64,000 nt of DNA from Ornithinimicrobium sufpigmenti (GCF_004322775.1 NZ_CP036403.1:1798001-1862000); one strand, 5' to 3'. Positions 17,370 to 26,132 are shown, counted from the first letter of the stretch. Translations and numbers: made by a program. The notes: generated from the sequence alone by a model not told the origin.

Positions 17370-18190
17370 CCCCCGCACCGCTGCGCGCCGAGGCCGACTG
17401 GCTCGAGCTGCGCGGTGCGGCCGACGAGGAGGCCAGGGACAGGGGGGCGGCTGGGCTCCTGCAGGTCCTGACCGAGTCCCTCGCCGCCCGTGGTGCGCAC
17501 CTGGTGCAGGTGATCGACCTCGGCGCCGGGACGGGCGCCAACCGACGCTACCTGCAGCCCCGGCTTCCCTTCCGCCAGCAGTGGGTCGTGGTCGACCAGG
17601 ACGCCGAACACCTGCGCCACCCCGCCCACGAAGGGGCTGTCCGCGTCCGGGCAGGGATCGCCGAGCTGCCGGCGACCCTCGAGCGCCAGCGGGTGCCGAC
17701 CGACGCGGTGCGGCTGGTCACCTGCGCGGCACTGCTCGACGTCCTGACCGAGGACGATGTGGCGGTGCTGGCTGCGGTCATCCTCGACGGGAGGTCGCCG
17801 GCGCTGCTGTCCCTGTCCGTCGACGGCCGAGTCGCATGGTCGCCGCCCGACCCGGTCGACGTGCAGGTCGCCCGCAGCTTCGACACCCACCAGCAGCGCG
17901 ACGGGCGGCTCGGCCCCACGGCGGCCCGGGTGCTGGAGCGCCTCCTGTCCGCGACGTCGGCCACGGATGGGCTGTCGGTCCACACCGCCCGGACGGACTG
18001 GCTGCTCGGCCCCACCACCCCGAGGCTGCTGAGCCGCTGGTTGGACGAACGGGTGGCGTCGGCGCTCGAGCAGGAGCCACGCCTCGGACGCGCCTTCACC
18101 GACTGGCACGGTCGCCGACTGGCCCAGCTCCGGGCCGGTCACCTGCACGTGCGGGTCGGTCACGTCGACCTGCTGGCGATGCCACGCTAG
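17366..18190 (+). CDS. class I SAM-dependent methyltransferase
   Basis: Protein of 274 residues. Motif I of the Rossmann-fold methyltransferases is present (VIDLGAGTGANRRYL), with the acidic end of strand 2 in QWVVVDQDAEHL and a motif IV-like VRLVTCAALLDVL. The substrate is unknown. The ATG at 17366 has no Shine-Dalgarno sequence but overlaps the stop of a 10-codon leader frame, consistent with coupling. It converges on the broken lipase gene. Confidence 0.8.
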   Translation: MTPAPLRAEADWLELRGAADEEARDRGAAGLLQVLTESLAARGAHLVQVIDLGAGTGANRRYLQPRLPFRQQWVVVDQDAEHLRHPAHEGAVRVRAGIAELPATLERQRVPTDAVRLVTCAALLDVLTEDDVAVLAAVILDGRSPALLSLSVDGRVAWSPPDPVDVQVARSFDTHQQRDGRLGPTAARVLERLLSATSATDGLSVHTARTDWLLGPTTPRLLSRWLDERVASALEQEPRLGRAFTDWHGRRLAQLRAGHLHVRVGHVDLLAMPR

Positions 18191-18200
18191 GTCGGCCTGC

Positions 18201-19842
18201 TCAGGGGCCCTCGGCGACGATCGCGACCCGGAGGCGCCCGGCGAAGCCGGTGCCCTCCACGTCGAGGAACCACCCGGGCCGGGACCCGGTCTCCGTCAGG
18301 TGCTGGACCGGCGCCTTGCCCCCCAGGTGCTCGTCCGCCCTGGCGATCTCGCGCAGCCCCTCGACGTCCTGGGCGTCGCAACGCCCGAGGTACTGCTCTC
18401 CGGTATGGAGAAAGACCTCGGCACGTGTCTCGCCGGGGAAGACCTGGACGTAGTACTGCTTGCGGAAGATGACGTTGTCGGAGAAGCCCAGACCGTGGCT
18501 GTCGCGCTCCCCGACGTAGACGTCCAGACGGAACACCAGGCCCTGCGCCTCGGCCTCCGGTCTGACGCGCCCGTCCACCCAGCCCTCCCAGATGAGCCGG
18601 TCGGGACCGGCCCAGACCGTGGTCCGGTCCGACGGTCCGACAGCGGTCGGCGCAGCTCCGCCTCCAGGTCGGGCAGCTCGTCGCCGAGGTCATCCTGGCG
18701 GAACGGGCCGTAGCAGTTCTCCGCCTCGACGCTCTGGTGGAAGAGCTCGAAGTCGACATACCGAGGCTTGATGCTGACGCCGAAGTAGAACTCGCTCTGA
18801 CCGATCCAGTCCCTGCCGCGCGTGATCCTGGCCCGATCCAGCCAGAGCGAGACCTTGTGCGTGCCGTGGAGGAAGCGCATGGCGATCTCGTACGTCTCCC
18901 GCGAGTTCACCACCGAGTCCATCCCGCCGTGGCTCTTGTGCACGAAGGTGCGCGGCGCCCCGGGGAGCTGTGCCGAGGCGTGCTTGACGAGCCCGTCACT
19001 GCGGTTGGTGGCCAGGGTGCCCTCGTCGAAGAGGCTGGAGAGGCGGTTGAGCGCACTGGCCGGTGCCACCGAGTAGCTGCGGTAGTTGGTGCCGACGACG
19101 GTCAGGATCCGCTCGACCGGGAAGACCTTCTCGATCTCCAGGAAGCGCCGGCTGTCGGGCGAGAACGAGTCCAGCTCGTCGGACCCGGCCTGTGCCCCGG
19201 GCAAGGACTCCAACAGCCAGCGGGGCAGCCGCTGGAAGGAGATGCCGCGGTGCGGCGTCCCCAGGGTGACGATGCGGTGCACCAGCGTGGGTGCCGACCC
19301 CGGCTCGCTCTCGTCCATGGCGAGCAGGGCCTCTCGCATGACCAGACCGCCCATGCTGTGGCAGACCATGTCGACCCCCCGGAACGAGTCCGGGTCCCGC
19401 CGCTCCACGGCCTTGCGGATCAGGGTGATGAGCTGCACGAGCCCTGCGCCGTAGCGCTGCAAGAGCGGGGGGACAGGTCGTAGAACCGGTACACCCACAG
19501 GGTGCCCGCCGCGGCCTCGCGCAGCACCCGCCGTGCGACACCGTGGTCGACGACCACGGTGCCCTCCGTGTCGGCGGGGTCCCAGCCGTCGAGGTCACCG
19601 CCGGGCGAGGAGACCGGGCTGGCGTAGTACCCGACGACGTTCGTCGCGTCGGTGTAGGGGTAGTCCAGGGACTTCAGAGCGCGCAGCAGGAAGCCTTCGT
19701 AGATGTAGTTGTCCCCTCGTCGTCCGGGGTAGACCGTGCCCTCGTTGAAGCCCTGGTAGGCGTTGGCCTGCTCCGCGCTGACGTCGAGACCACCGAACCC
19801 TCGCACGAGGATCAGCGGGCGGGGGAGACCCACCTCGTTCAT
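18201..19842 (-). pseudogene. alpha/beta-hydrolase (PGAP1/lipase-like), two frameshifts
   Basis: Three frames join into one protein of about 545 residues. N-terminus: RPLILVRGFGGLDVSAEQAN; the nucleophile elbow is VCHSMGGLVM (GxSxG with Cys for the first Gly), followed by TLGTPHRGISF, the acid in SDGLVKHASAQLPG and the histidine in VHKSHGGMDS. A C-terminal beta-rich domain ends at 18201. Lesion 1: the G run at 19467-19472 is one base short; one more gives FYDLSPPLLQRYGAGL. Lesion 2: an 8-bp tandem duplication, CGGTCCGA at 18625-18632 and 18633-18640; one copy removed gives LSDRTTVWAGPDRLIWEGW. The start ATG at 19842 has only a weak site. As written, only an N-terminal fragment without the nucleophile can be made. 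Confidence 0.85.
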
Positions 19843-19991
19843 GCCGCTTTCACGGGCATCACGCCCTCCTCTGCGTCGAGCCCCGGACCGTGCCCGCAGG
19901 CGACCGTCTGAGTGTCCTCCCCGCCCCAGAGTCCCGTCAACGGGCGGCGTGCGGCCCGCTGAAGGGCGGCTTTCAAGGGCTTCGCCGACCC

Positions 19992-20021
19992 TTGACATGC
20001 AAGCGACCACTTGCCTATTAT
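19992..20021 (+). promoter_or_regulatory. arsR-type promoter with internal operator, leaderless
   Basis: Consensus -35 TTGACA (19992-19997) and -10 TATTAT (20016-20021) with an 18-bp spacer. The inverted repeat GCAAG-cgacca-CTTGC (19999-20014) lies inside the spacer, the usual position of an ArsR operator. The GTG start at 20028 is the expected transcription start, so the mRNA should be leaderless and autorepressed. Confidence 0.75.
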
Positions 20022-20027
20022 CACGGA

Positions 20028-20294
20028 GTGGGTGATGTGTTCAAGGCGCTCGCCGACCCGACGCGCAGGACGATCCTGGACGAGCTCGTCCTCTCTGACG
20101 GGCAGTCGCTGTTCGAGATCTGCAGCCGGCTGGCGATGCGGCACGGCAGCACCTCCTCACGGCAGGCCATCTCCCAGCACCTGGCCGTGCTGGAGGAGGC
20201 CGGCCTGGTCCGTTCCCGACGCGAGGGCCGGACGAAGATCCACCACGTCAACACCGCGCCGCTGCGCTCGATCCTCGAACGCTGGCCCATCTGA
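20028..20294 (+). CDS. ArsR-family transcriptional repressor
   Basis: Small winged-helix repressor of 88 residues: VFKALADPTRRTILDEL, recognition region SRQAISQHLAVLEEAGLV, wing RREGRTKIHHVN. No cysteine pair typical of metal sensors is seen, so it more likely belongs to the ArsR group linked to VOC or SRPBCC enzymes. Start is the GTG at 20028, seven bases after the -10 element. It is followed after 11 bp by a VOC protein and probably controls it and itself through the dyad in its promoter. Confidence 0.9.
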   Translation: MGDVFKALADPTRRTILDELVLSDGQSLFEICSRLAMRHGSTSSRQAISQHLAVLEEAGLVRSRREGRTKIHHVNTAPLRSILERWPI

Positions 20295-20305
20295 AGGAGA
20301 CGCCC

Positions 20306-20695
20306 ATGCCCAGGATCCACGTCACGAGCGTGCTGGTCGACGACCAGGCCAGAGCACTCGCGTTCTACACCGAGAAGCTCGGCTTCGTGCCCAAGACCGA
20401 TGTCCCGGCCGGGGAGTACCGCTGGCTCACCGTCGTGGGCCCGGACGAGCCGGACGGGGTCGAGCTGCTGCTGGAGCCCAGCGCGCACCCGGCGGTCACA
20501 CCGTTCAAGGAGGCCCTCGTCGCCGACGGTATCCCGTTCACCTCGTTCGCCGTCGACGACGTCAGGGCCGAGCATGAGCGGCTGAGCGGGCTGGGCGTGC
20601 GCTTCACCCAGGCGCCGGCCGAGATGGGTCCGGTGGTCACCGCCGTGCTCGACGACACCTGCGGCAACCTGATCCAGCTCGTCAGCCCCGCCTGA
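20306..20695 (+). CDS. VOC-family (glyoxalase-like) protein
   Basis: Protein of 129 residues with the paired beta-alpha-beta-beta-beta modules of the vicinal-oxygen-chelate family: VTSVLVDDQARALAFYTEKLGF at the start (conserved ALAFY), and FTSFAVDDVRAEHERLSGLG in the second half, ending DDTCGNLIQLV. Potential metal ligands are incomplete (no early His), so it may bind rather than isomerise a ligand. AAGGAGA precedes the ATG. Cotranscribed with the ArsR gene. Confidence 0.88.
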   Translation: MPRIHVTSVLVDDQARALAFYTEKLGFVPKTDVPAGEYRWLTVVGPDEPDGVELLLEPSAHPAVTPFKEALVADGIPFTSFAVDDVRAEHERLSGLGVRFTQAPAEMGPVVTAVLDDTCGNLIQLVSPA

Positions 20696-20740
20696 TCCAC
20701 CTGAGTCCACTCCACGTGGCTCCTCGGCACGGGCGCCGGC

Positions 20741-22303
20741 CTACCGGATCTCCAGGATCGTCCACCAGTCGTTGGAGTCACGGTCCCGGAAGGCGGTCAC
20801 CTCCTGCTGCCCGGCCGTCCACTGCGGGTGCGAGTGCCCGGCGTGGGAGTGCAGGGCATGGTTGGTCGGCTGGTGGATGAGCCGCACCCTGGCCTGCGCC
20901 GTCCACTCGCCGGGGCGCTCGAGCTCGACCCGCCAGTTGTCGTTGCCGTCGCCGACGCCGCCCTGGCCGAAGCAGGTGACCTCCTGCTGACGGGTCACGG
21001 GGGAGGGGTGGCCGCTGTGGCTGTGCAGGTTGCGCCGGGTGAGGACGTGCTCCAGACGCACGGTGTCACCGTGGCGGACCGGCTGCCCGTCCTGGTGGTT
21101 GTCGGGCTGCCCGTGGGCCGCCTTGACGCGCCACAGGTCGTTGTCGTCGGCGCCCTCGAACGCGGTGACCTGCTGCTGGCGCGAGCTGCCCGGGTGGCCG
21201 TAGTTGAGCGCGTGCGAGTGCAGGGTGCGGCCGGTCCAGGTGTGGCTGAGCTTCACCGTCGAGCCGTAGAGGACCCGGCTGTGCATCGCGGCGGGGCTGC
21301 GGGTGAACACCGGCGGGTTGCGGTGGCTGTAGTCCTGCACGAAGAAGCCACGCCAGACCTCCCCGGTCGAGGCGACGAAGTGCGCCTGTCCGCGGTGGGA
21401 CCGGAGCGCGACCTCCTGCCCCGGGTGGTTGTTGTCATAGATGTAGACCGTCTGCGTCCCGGCGGCGTCGTGCGACTCGTACCCGTAGCCCACCACCTGG
21501 TGGTTGGACCCGATGTCGGCCAGGTTCGTCGCCCTGATCAGCCCGAGGACCACCGGTTGCCCCGCGTTGATGCGGGACCGCAGGAGCGGGAACTGCTCCT
21601 CCTTGGTCCACCGGGTCACGCCCTTGTAGAACCACGTCTCGTGGTCGGAGTGCACGGTCCACTCGGCGAACTTCAGCGCGGAGCCGGTGAAGAAGCTGTT
21701 CATCAGGCGGGCGTAGATGTAGTCGGCCAGCCAGTGCCGGTCGGGCGGGACCTTGCTGGGCGTGAAGTGTCCGGCCTGCTGGGCCGGCACGGGCACCCCG
21801 GCGAGGAAGTAGTCGAGCGCGGCGTACGCCATACCTCCACAACGGCCACGGGTGGTGACCTGGCCGTGGCCGGGGATCGTGGCCACGTTGTTGACGAACT
21901 GGTTGCTGAAGGCGAAGCCGTGCGTGGCTGGCACAAAGGGGACGCGGCCGGTGCGGCGGTAGGTGTTGGGCGACCACAGCGCACGCCCGTCGGGCGCGTA
22001 GACGACGAGGTTGCCGTCGTCCTGCAGGACCAGCGCGGAGCCCGGGTTGCCCCAGGTCCCGGAGTCCCAGCGAGGGGTGTTGCCGGCGTCGATCACCACG
22101 AGGTTGCCGTCGCCCTGCATCACCACCCGGGCCCCAGACCGGCCGTCGGTGGCCGACGCCCAGACCGCGACCCTGCCGGGTGGGACGGACTCGTAGAGCA
22201 CGAGGTTGCCGTCGCCCTGCATGACCAGGCTGGTCCTGCCGTTGGGGGAGGTGAGCTGCTGATCCTGGGTCAACGACTGACCAGGCTCGAGTCGGTGGGC
22301 CAT
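20741..22303 (-). CDS. B-lectin / papain-like / MIR multidomain protein
   Basis: Protein of 520 residues, ATG preceded by AGGAGC. Residues 1-112 form a bulb-type mannose-binding lectin domain with the repeated QxDxNxV signature (MQGDGNLVLY, MQGDGNLVV, LQDDGNLVVY). Residues 125-330 look like a papain-fold domain with Cys155 (RGRCGGMAYAALDYF), His268 (SNHQVVGYGY) and Asp290/Asn291 (IYDNNHPG). Residues 345-520 contain three MIR-type trefoil repeats, each with LHSH followed by QQ(E/Q)VTxF and D-ND-W. No signal peptide or membrane helix, so it would act in the cytosol or leave by another route. A carbohydrate-directed peptidase or transglutaminase-like role is inference. Confidence 0.8.
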   Translation of the reverse strand: MAHRLEPGQSLTQDQQLTSPNGRTSLVMQGDGNLVLYESVPPGRVAVWASATDGRSGARVVMQGDGNLVVIDAGNTPRWDSGTWGNPGSALVLQDDGNLVVYAPDGRALWSPNTYRRTGRVPFVPATHGFAFSNQFVNNVATIPGHGQVTTRGRCGGMAYAALDYFLAGVPVPAQQAGHFTPSKVPPDRHWLADYIYARLMNSFFTGSALKFAEWTVHSDHETWFYKGVTRWTKEEQFPLLRSRINAGQPVVLGLIRATNLADIGSNHQVVGYGYESHDAAGTQTVYIYDNNHPGQEVALRSHRGQAHFVASTGEVWRGFFVQDYSHRNPPVFTRSPAAMHSRVLYGSTVKLSHTWTGRTLHSHALNYGHPGSSRQQQVTAFEGADDNDLWRVKAAHGQPDNHQDGQPVRHGDTVRLEHVLTRRNLHSHSGHPSPVTRQQEVTCFGQGGVGDGNDNWRVELERPGEWTAQARVRLIHQPTNHALHSHAGHSHPQWTAGQQEVTAFRDRDSNDWWTILEIR

Positions 22304-22574
22304 CGGGTGCTCCTGCTGACGTCTCGTGCGGGTATGCCGTGGCGGCGGCATCGCCGCGGCGCCTCGGTGAGACCTCCCGGCAGCGGACCCCGCGTCGGAC
22401 TCGTCGGTCAGACCACGAGGGCCACCGGAAGGCTCTGACGTCAAGAGACGTCGAAGGCCTCCCTGATACACAGGACGCAGCCCTGAGGACAGGCCGAGCG
22501 TCGGAGGGGTAATAGCGCGACTCGGTCTCCGCGACGGGCCCGAGCAGCTGCGGTGCAAGCGGTCGCCTCCCGCC

Positions 22575-22793
22575 TCAGCGGATGAACGGTGCCTGACGGG
22601 CCAGGCGGGCCTGCTCCTCGCGCAGACGTTCCTCGATCGGGTCCATCGTGCGTGGCTTGGCTCTGCCGAGGTCCAGCCACACGCTGAGGGCGGCGAGACC
22701 CATGGCACCACCTGCCGCGGCGCCGGTGCCGGCGGCCCGGCGCAGCCAACGCCACCTCTTGCGGCGCGCGGCGGCCCGCGATGACCTGCCCAT
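22575..22793 (-). CDS. small single-pass membrane protein
   Basis: A 72-residue protein starting at ATG 22793 with GGGAGG at good spacing. A very basic N-terminus (RSSRAAARRKRWRWLRR) precedes one hydrophobic segment (about 20-38, AAGTGAAAGGAMGLAALSV) and a charged C-terminal tail (DPIEERLREEQARLARQ). The arrangement predicts N-in/C-out insertion. Family not recognised. Confidence 0.55.
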   Translation of the reverse strand: MGRSSRAAARRKRWRWLRRAAGTGAAAGGAMGLAALSVWLDLGRAKPRTMDPIEERLREEQARLARQAPFIR

Positions 22794-22868
22794 GACGACC
22801 TCCCATCTGTATCGCCCGACAGGAGTATGGCGTCCCGCCACCGCTTCTGCACTCCTCCGGACGCAAGA

Positions 22869-22903
22869 CCACCGGGTGGTGAGCTGCGCTCACCACCCGG
22901 TGG
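22869..22903 (-). terminator. perfect 16-bp hairpin terminator
   Basis: CCACCGGGTGGTGAGC and its exact complement are separated by only three bases (TGC). It lies 13 bp beyond the 3' end of the minus-strand ScyD remnant, with no T tract, the I-shaped form common in actinobacteria. Confidence 0.75.
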
Positions 22904-22915
22904 GGCAGGCCGGGG

Positions 22916-23437
22916 TCAGCGGCGCTTGGGGTAGTGGTACTTCACCACCGCGCCGCTCTCCCCGAAGACACCGGTCGTGGCATACAGCCACGGCCCGTTC
23001 ACAGTGACGTCCGAAGGCGAGCCGGCCTCGAAGACGGTGCGCACCCGGCCCCGGTCCTTGATCACCGACACCTTGCCGCCGAAGAGCTCGGCCACGAAGA
23101 TCTGCCCGTTGGGCGCGATGGCCAGCCCGGTCGTGCCGTGCATGCCGCTGGCGATCACCTGGTGGAGCCGGACCGTGGGCTGACCCGGTAGACCTTGCTC
23201 AACGGCAGGACCTCACCGGCCGAGCCCTGGATCGATCTTCGACAGGACTCCCATGAAGTTCTGGGTGACGTAGAGGTCCTTGCCCTTGCCCACGTCGAGG
23301 GAGAGGGGACCGACCAGACCCCAGGCGATGACCTCGGGGTCGTCGTGGTGCCGGGCCTGGGTCGGAGCCGCGGCCATGGTGCCGACGAGAGCCAGGCCGC
23401 TGGCTGCGACCAGGATGGACTTGAAGGGTTGACGCAT
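22916..23437 (-). pseudogene. ScyD/ScyE-like secreted beta-propeller, decayed
   Basis: Starts at ATG 23437 behind GGAGG with a signal peptide (residues 1-29, LVAASGLALVGTMAAAPTQA) and the opening blade VIAWGLVGPLSLDVGKGKDL, YVTQNFMGVLSKIDPG. The frame then ends, and the closing part follows in two other frames: EVLPLSKVYRVSPRSG, then VIASGMHGTTGLAIAPNG, FVAELFGGKVSVI and the C-terminus. The two shifts lie near 23215-23225 and 23170-23185. Full family members are roughly 350-400 residues; about 200 central residues are missing. It should not give a folded propeller. Confidence 0.75.
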
Positions 23438-23590
23438 GGATGTGCCTCCGAGGTGAGAAACCCACGGCGCCCCTCACGGAAGGGCGTCTCGGCTTCGGGA
23501 CAGCCCCGAGTCTGAGGGAAAGAAGGGCTGGATTCGTGGGGACGTCTACGGCCCGATCCCGGCCTCCAAGGACGTCTTAAGGTGCAGGGC

Positions 23591-24529
23591 ATGCTTGCTC
23601 TCCAGGTCCGCAGAACCGCGCTCCGCGATGTCTACCCCGGCGGCGTGGCTTACGTGGCCCCGCACTTCCCGGTCGAACGGAGGTGGTCACCCTTCCACCG
23701 GCCCGTGCACGCCATCGAACGCGGCGAGGACGTCGAGCTCAACGGAGAACTGACCATCGTCGGGCCGCGCACCCAGTTCGGCGGCCAGCAGCTGCGGGGC
23801 CGCTACGAGACGTACTGGTTCACCGGGGACGAGGTGGCCGGTCTGTCGGTCCTGGCGCAGGGCGCCGAACCGGTCGGGGCGGTCTTCGGCAGCTTCTGCA
23901 CCGCCCGGGACGGGTTCGTCGACCTCACCACTCGCGAGGGCCTTGGTCTGAGAGTTCCTGGTCCGCCGCGGCCGGAGCGCAGGTACGTCACGGGGAGCCA
24001 CACGACGCTGATCAGGATCCCGGTCGGGGACGAGAACCCCATCAGGGTCGACATCCTCCTCGATGCGGGGCACCGACCCTGCGGCTACATCGTCGGCGGC
24101 GAGGTGGAGATCCTCAGCTGGGGACGGCGCATCCTGCCGGGGGAGACCGGCCGGGTCAGCGCCCAGGACCTCCTCGCTGCTCTCGGGTCCGTCCCGGCTG
24201 ACGACCGACCGGAGGTCGTCCGTCGCAGCTCTGGCTTTCTCGGGCGACGCAAGGAAGAACCGCTGGGGTATGTCGTGGACCTGGACTTCTACTCTGCCTG
24301 GGCGCTCGTCGTCGAGGACGCGCAGGAGGCGCTCACGGCGGGGGACGCACTGACGGCGGGAGAGATGCGAGACCTGTTGGTGGATTCGCTCTACCGGGCA
24401 GGGTCCGACCTGGGGGTTGAGCTGGAGGCCGCGGCGAGCGAGGGAGGTCCCTCCTGGCTCGTCGAGGTCGACAGCGCGGCCGGCCACCTGCGGCTGGTGG
24501 TGGCCGAGGTGTCGCTGCCGGACGGCTGA
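23591..24529 (+). CDS. hypothetical protein
   Basis: Protein of 312 residues; the ATG at 23591 follows AAGGTG, while a GTG at 23582 is an alternative. No family recognised. The first half is beta-rich (VYPGGVAYVAPHFPVERRW, YETYWFTGDEVAGLSVLAQG) and a central segment resembles a ligand-binding barrel (TTLIRIPVGDENPIRVDILL). The C-terminal third is acidic and helical (AQEALTAGDALTAGEMRDLL). No signal peptide or membrane helix. Codon use matches the chromosome, so it is probably real. Confidence 0.6.
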   Translation: MLALQVRRTALRDVYPGGVAYVAPHFPVERRWSPFHRPVHAIERGEDVELNGELTIVGPRTQFGGQQLRGRYETYWFTGDEVAGLSVLAQGAEPVGAVFGSFCTARDGFVDLTTREGLGLRVPGPPRPERRYVTGSHTTLIRIPVGDENPIRVDILLDAGHRPCGYIVGGEVEILSWGRRILPGETGRVSAQDLLAALGSVPADDRPEVVRRSSGFLGRRKEEPLGYVVDLDFYSAWALVVEDAQEALTAGDALTAGEMRDLLVDSLYRAGSDLGVELEAAASEGGPSWLVEVDSAAGHLRLVVAEVSLPDG

Positions 24530-24562
24530 CCTGCGGGACGCCGCGCCTCGAGCCGGGCGGGC

Positions 24563-24922
24563 TCAGCCGTGGCTGCCCTCTTCGACGCTGGTCACGGTGG
24601 TGAGCAGGAAGACGCTGTCCTCCAGGGCCAGGACGCCGTGGCGCTCCTTGGTCAGCTGGCTCAGCTGGCCCTGGGTGAGCCGCGCGTCGGACCCGGAGTC
24701 GGTGGTGACCTCGATCGCGCCGCGCAGGACCTGGAGGGTCGCCGCCGGAGGTGCGTTGTGGTCCGACAGCCGGGAGCCGGACGCCAGCGCGATCACCGTC
24801 TGGCGCAGGTGGCCGTCCAGGACCAGGAGCTCGGCATGCCGGCCGTGCTCGCTCTGCAGGGCGGTCTGCAGGATGTCGTCGGCGGCGGTGTTCAGGTCGT
24901 GCGGTGCGCTGGGCGAGGTCAT
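24563..24922 (-). CDS. cupin-domain protein
   Basis: Single-domain cupin of 119 residues: residues 40-110 give the barrel (RQTVIALASGSRLSDHNAP, LQVLRGAIEVTT, GQLSQLTKERHGVLAL). Of the metal-binding histidines one is clear in LSDHNAP; the second motif is degenerate, so the ligand is unknown. Start ATG 24922 lies six bases after a minus-strand TACTGT, without a ribosome site, so it is probably leaderless. Confidence 0.75.
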   Translation of the reverse strand: MTSPSAPHDLNTAADDILQTALQSEHGRHAELLVLDGHLRQTVIALASGSRLSDHNAPPAATLQVLRGAIEVTTDSGSDARLTQGQLSQLTKERHGVLALEDSVFLLTTVTSVEEGSHG

Positions 24923-24928
24923 GCCAGC

Positions 24929-24934
24929 ACAGTA
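24929..24934 (-). promoter_or_regulatory. -10 element of a leaderless cupin transcript
   Basis: TACTGT on the minus strand, six bases before the ATG at 24922. Confidence 0.5.
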
Positions 24935-25085
24935 CTCACGACAGCGGTCTGCCACCTCGCGGAAGGAGCCGGGGACGACGGCTCCTTCCGCGGGTCTCAT
25001 CCCTACGTTCCAGCAGCGGCTCTACGACGGGCGCGGCGCGGCATACCCCTCGGATCGCGCGCCGGGCACCCGTCGGTGGCGCGGA

Positions 25086-25967
25086 TCACTCCCGGTGGAG
25101 CTTGTCCTGCACGGCGCTGGCCATCTTCTCGACGCTGTTCGGCAGGTCGGTGGTGCCGAAGAGGCGCGAGTCGGGACGGGTGGGGGGCGGCATGGGGGCC
25201 GAGGTGGTCGGGCCGTCGTGGTAGCTGAACTCGCCGTTGCCGTCGGGTGTCGGCCCGGAGGCCCACGGGCCCTCGCTGGCCGCGGCGCCGTCGGAGAAGT
25301 TGAGGTACTGGTAGGAGACCTCCGTGACCTCCTTCTTCTGCGGGAAGTTGCTCGGCACGGGCAGCTCCTCCAAGCCGTCCTCCTTGAGCTGCTCGATCGC
25401 CCGCAGCCACTGGTTCTGGTGCATCGTGTCGCGCGCGAGCAGGAAGGCGAGCAGGTCACGCACGCCGGCGTCGTCGGTCATGTGGTAGAGCCGCGCCACC
25501 TGCAGGCGGCCCTGGGCCTCGGCGTTGGCGTTGGACATGAAGTCGGCCATCAGGTTGCCGCTGGCGGTGACGTAGGCGCCGGTCCACGGGTTGCCGTTGC
25601 TGTCGACGGGCCGGGCACCGGCACCGGCCACGATGGCGTGCTGCACGTCCATCCCACCCATCACCGCAGCCACGGTCGGGTCCGCCTGCACGGCGTCCTT
25701 GGTGATGCCGAGCGGGGCGTCCTCGAGCAGCTGGCAGATCATCGTCGCCAGCATCTCCACGTGCCCCATCTCCTCCGCGCCGATGCCGAAGAGCATGTCG
25801 CGGTACTTGCCGGGAAGGTGGGTGTTCCACGACTGGAAGCCGTACTGCATCGCGACGGTGATCTCGCCGTACTGCCCTCCGAGCACCTCCTGCAACTTGC
25901 GCGCGAAGACGGCGTCGGGCTTGTCCGGGGTGGACTTGAACTGCAGCTCTTGGCGGTGGAAGAACAT
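25086..25967 (-). CDS. manganese catalase
   Basis: Non-haem catalase of 293 residues that decomposes hydrogen peroxide at a di-manganese site. The four-helix-bundle ligands are visible: Glu in GGQYGEITVAMQYGFQ, Glu-Glu-x-x-His in GAEEMGHVEML, Glu in ANAEAQGRLQVARLY and His in LARDTMHQNQW. The C-terminal beta region (VSYQYLNFSDG) is typical of the family. ATG 25967 follows AAGGAG. It is transcribed alone and diverges from the DUF2243 gene. Confidence 0.93.
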   Translation of the reverse strand: MFFHRQELQFKSTPDKPDAVFARKLQEVLGGQYGEITVAMQYGFQSWNTHLPGKYRDMLFGIGAEEMGHVEMLATMICQLLEDAPLGITKDAVQADPTVAAVMGGMDVQHAIVAGAGARPVDSNGNPWTGAYVTASGNLMADFMSNANAEAQGRLQVARLYHMTDDAGVRDLLAFLLARDTMHQNQWLRAIEQLKEDGLEELPVPSNFPQKKEVTEVSYQYLNFSDGAAASEGPWASGPTPDGNGEFSYHDGPTTSAPMPPPTRPDSRLFGTTDLPNSVEKMASAVQDKLHRE

Positions 25968-26126
25968 GCCGGGAACTCCTTGGGGAGGGGAGGACGACGC
26001 GCCGGGAGGGCCCCTCGCGTCGACGGTGACCATGACGACCCGTCCCTCGAAAGTAGGAGCGTCACCCCGCCCCGGCAAGGTGAACGGTCACCCACCGTTG
26101 GTCGTGCGCCCGGGCCTTGCTCGACG

Positions 26127-26132
26127 TACGGT
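26127..26132 (+). promoter_or_regulatory. -10 element of a leaderless DUF2243 transcript
   Basis: TACGGT ends six bases before the ATG at 26139; no Shine-Dalgarno sequence. Confidence 0.55.

Noticed and set aside
20828..22438. 536-codon open frame on the plus strand
   Set aside because: It is antisense to the B-lectin/MIR gene, whose frame has clear repeats and motifs.
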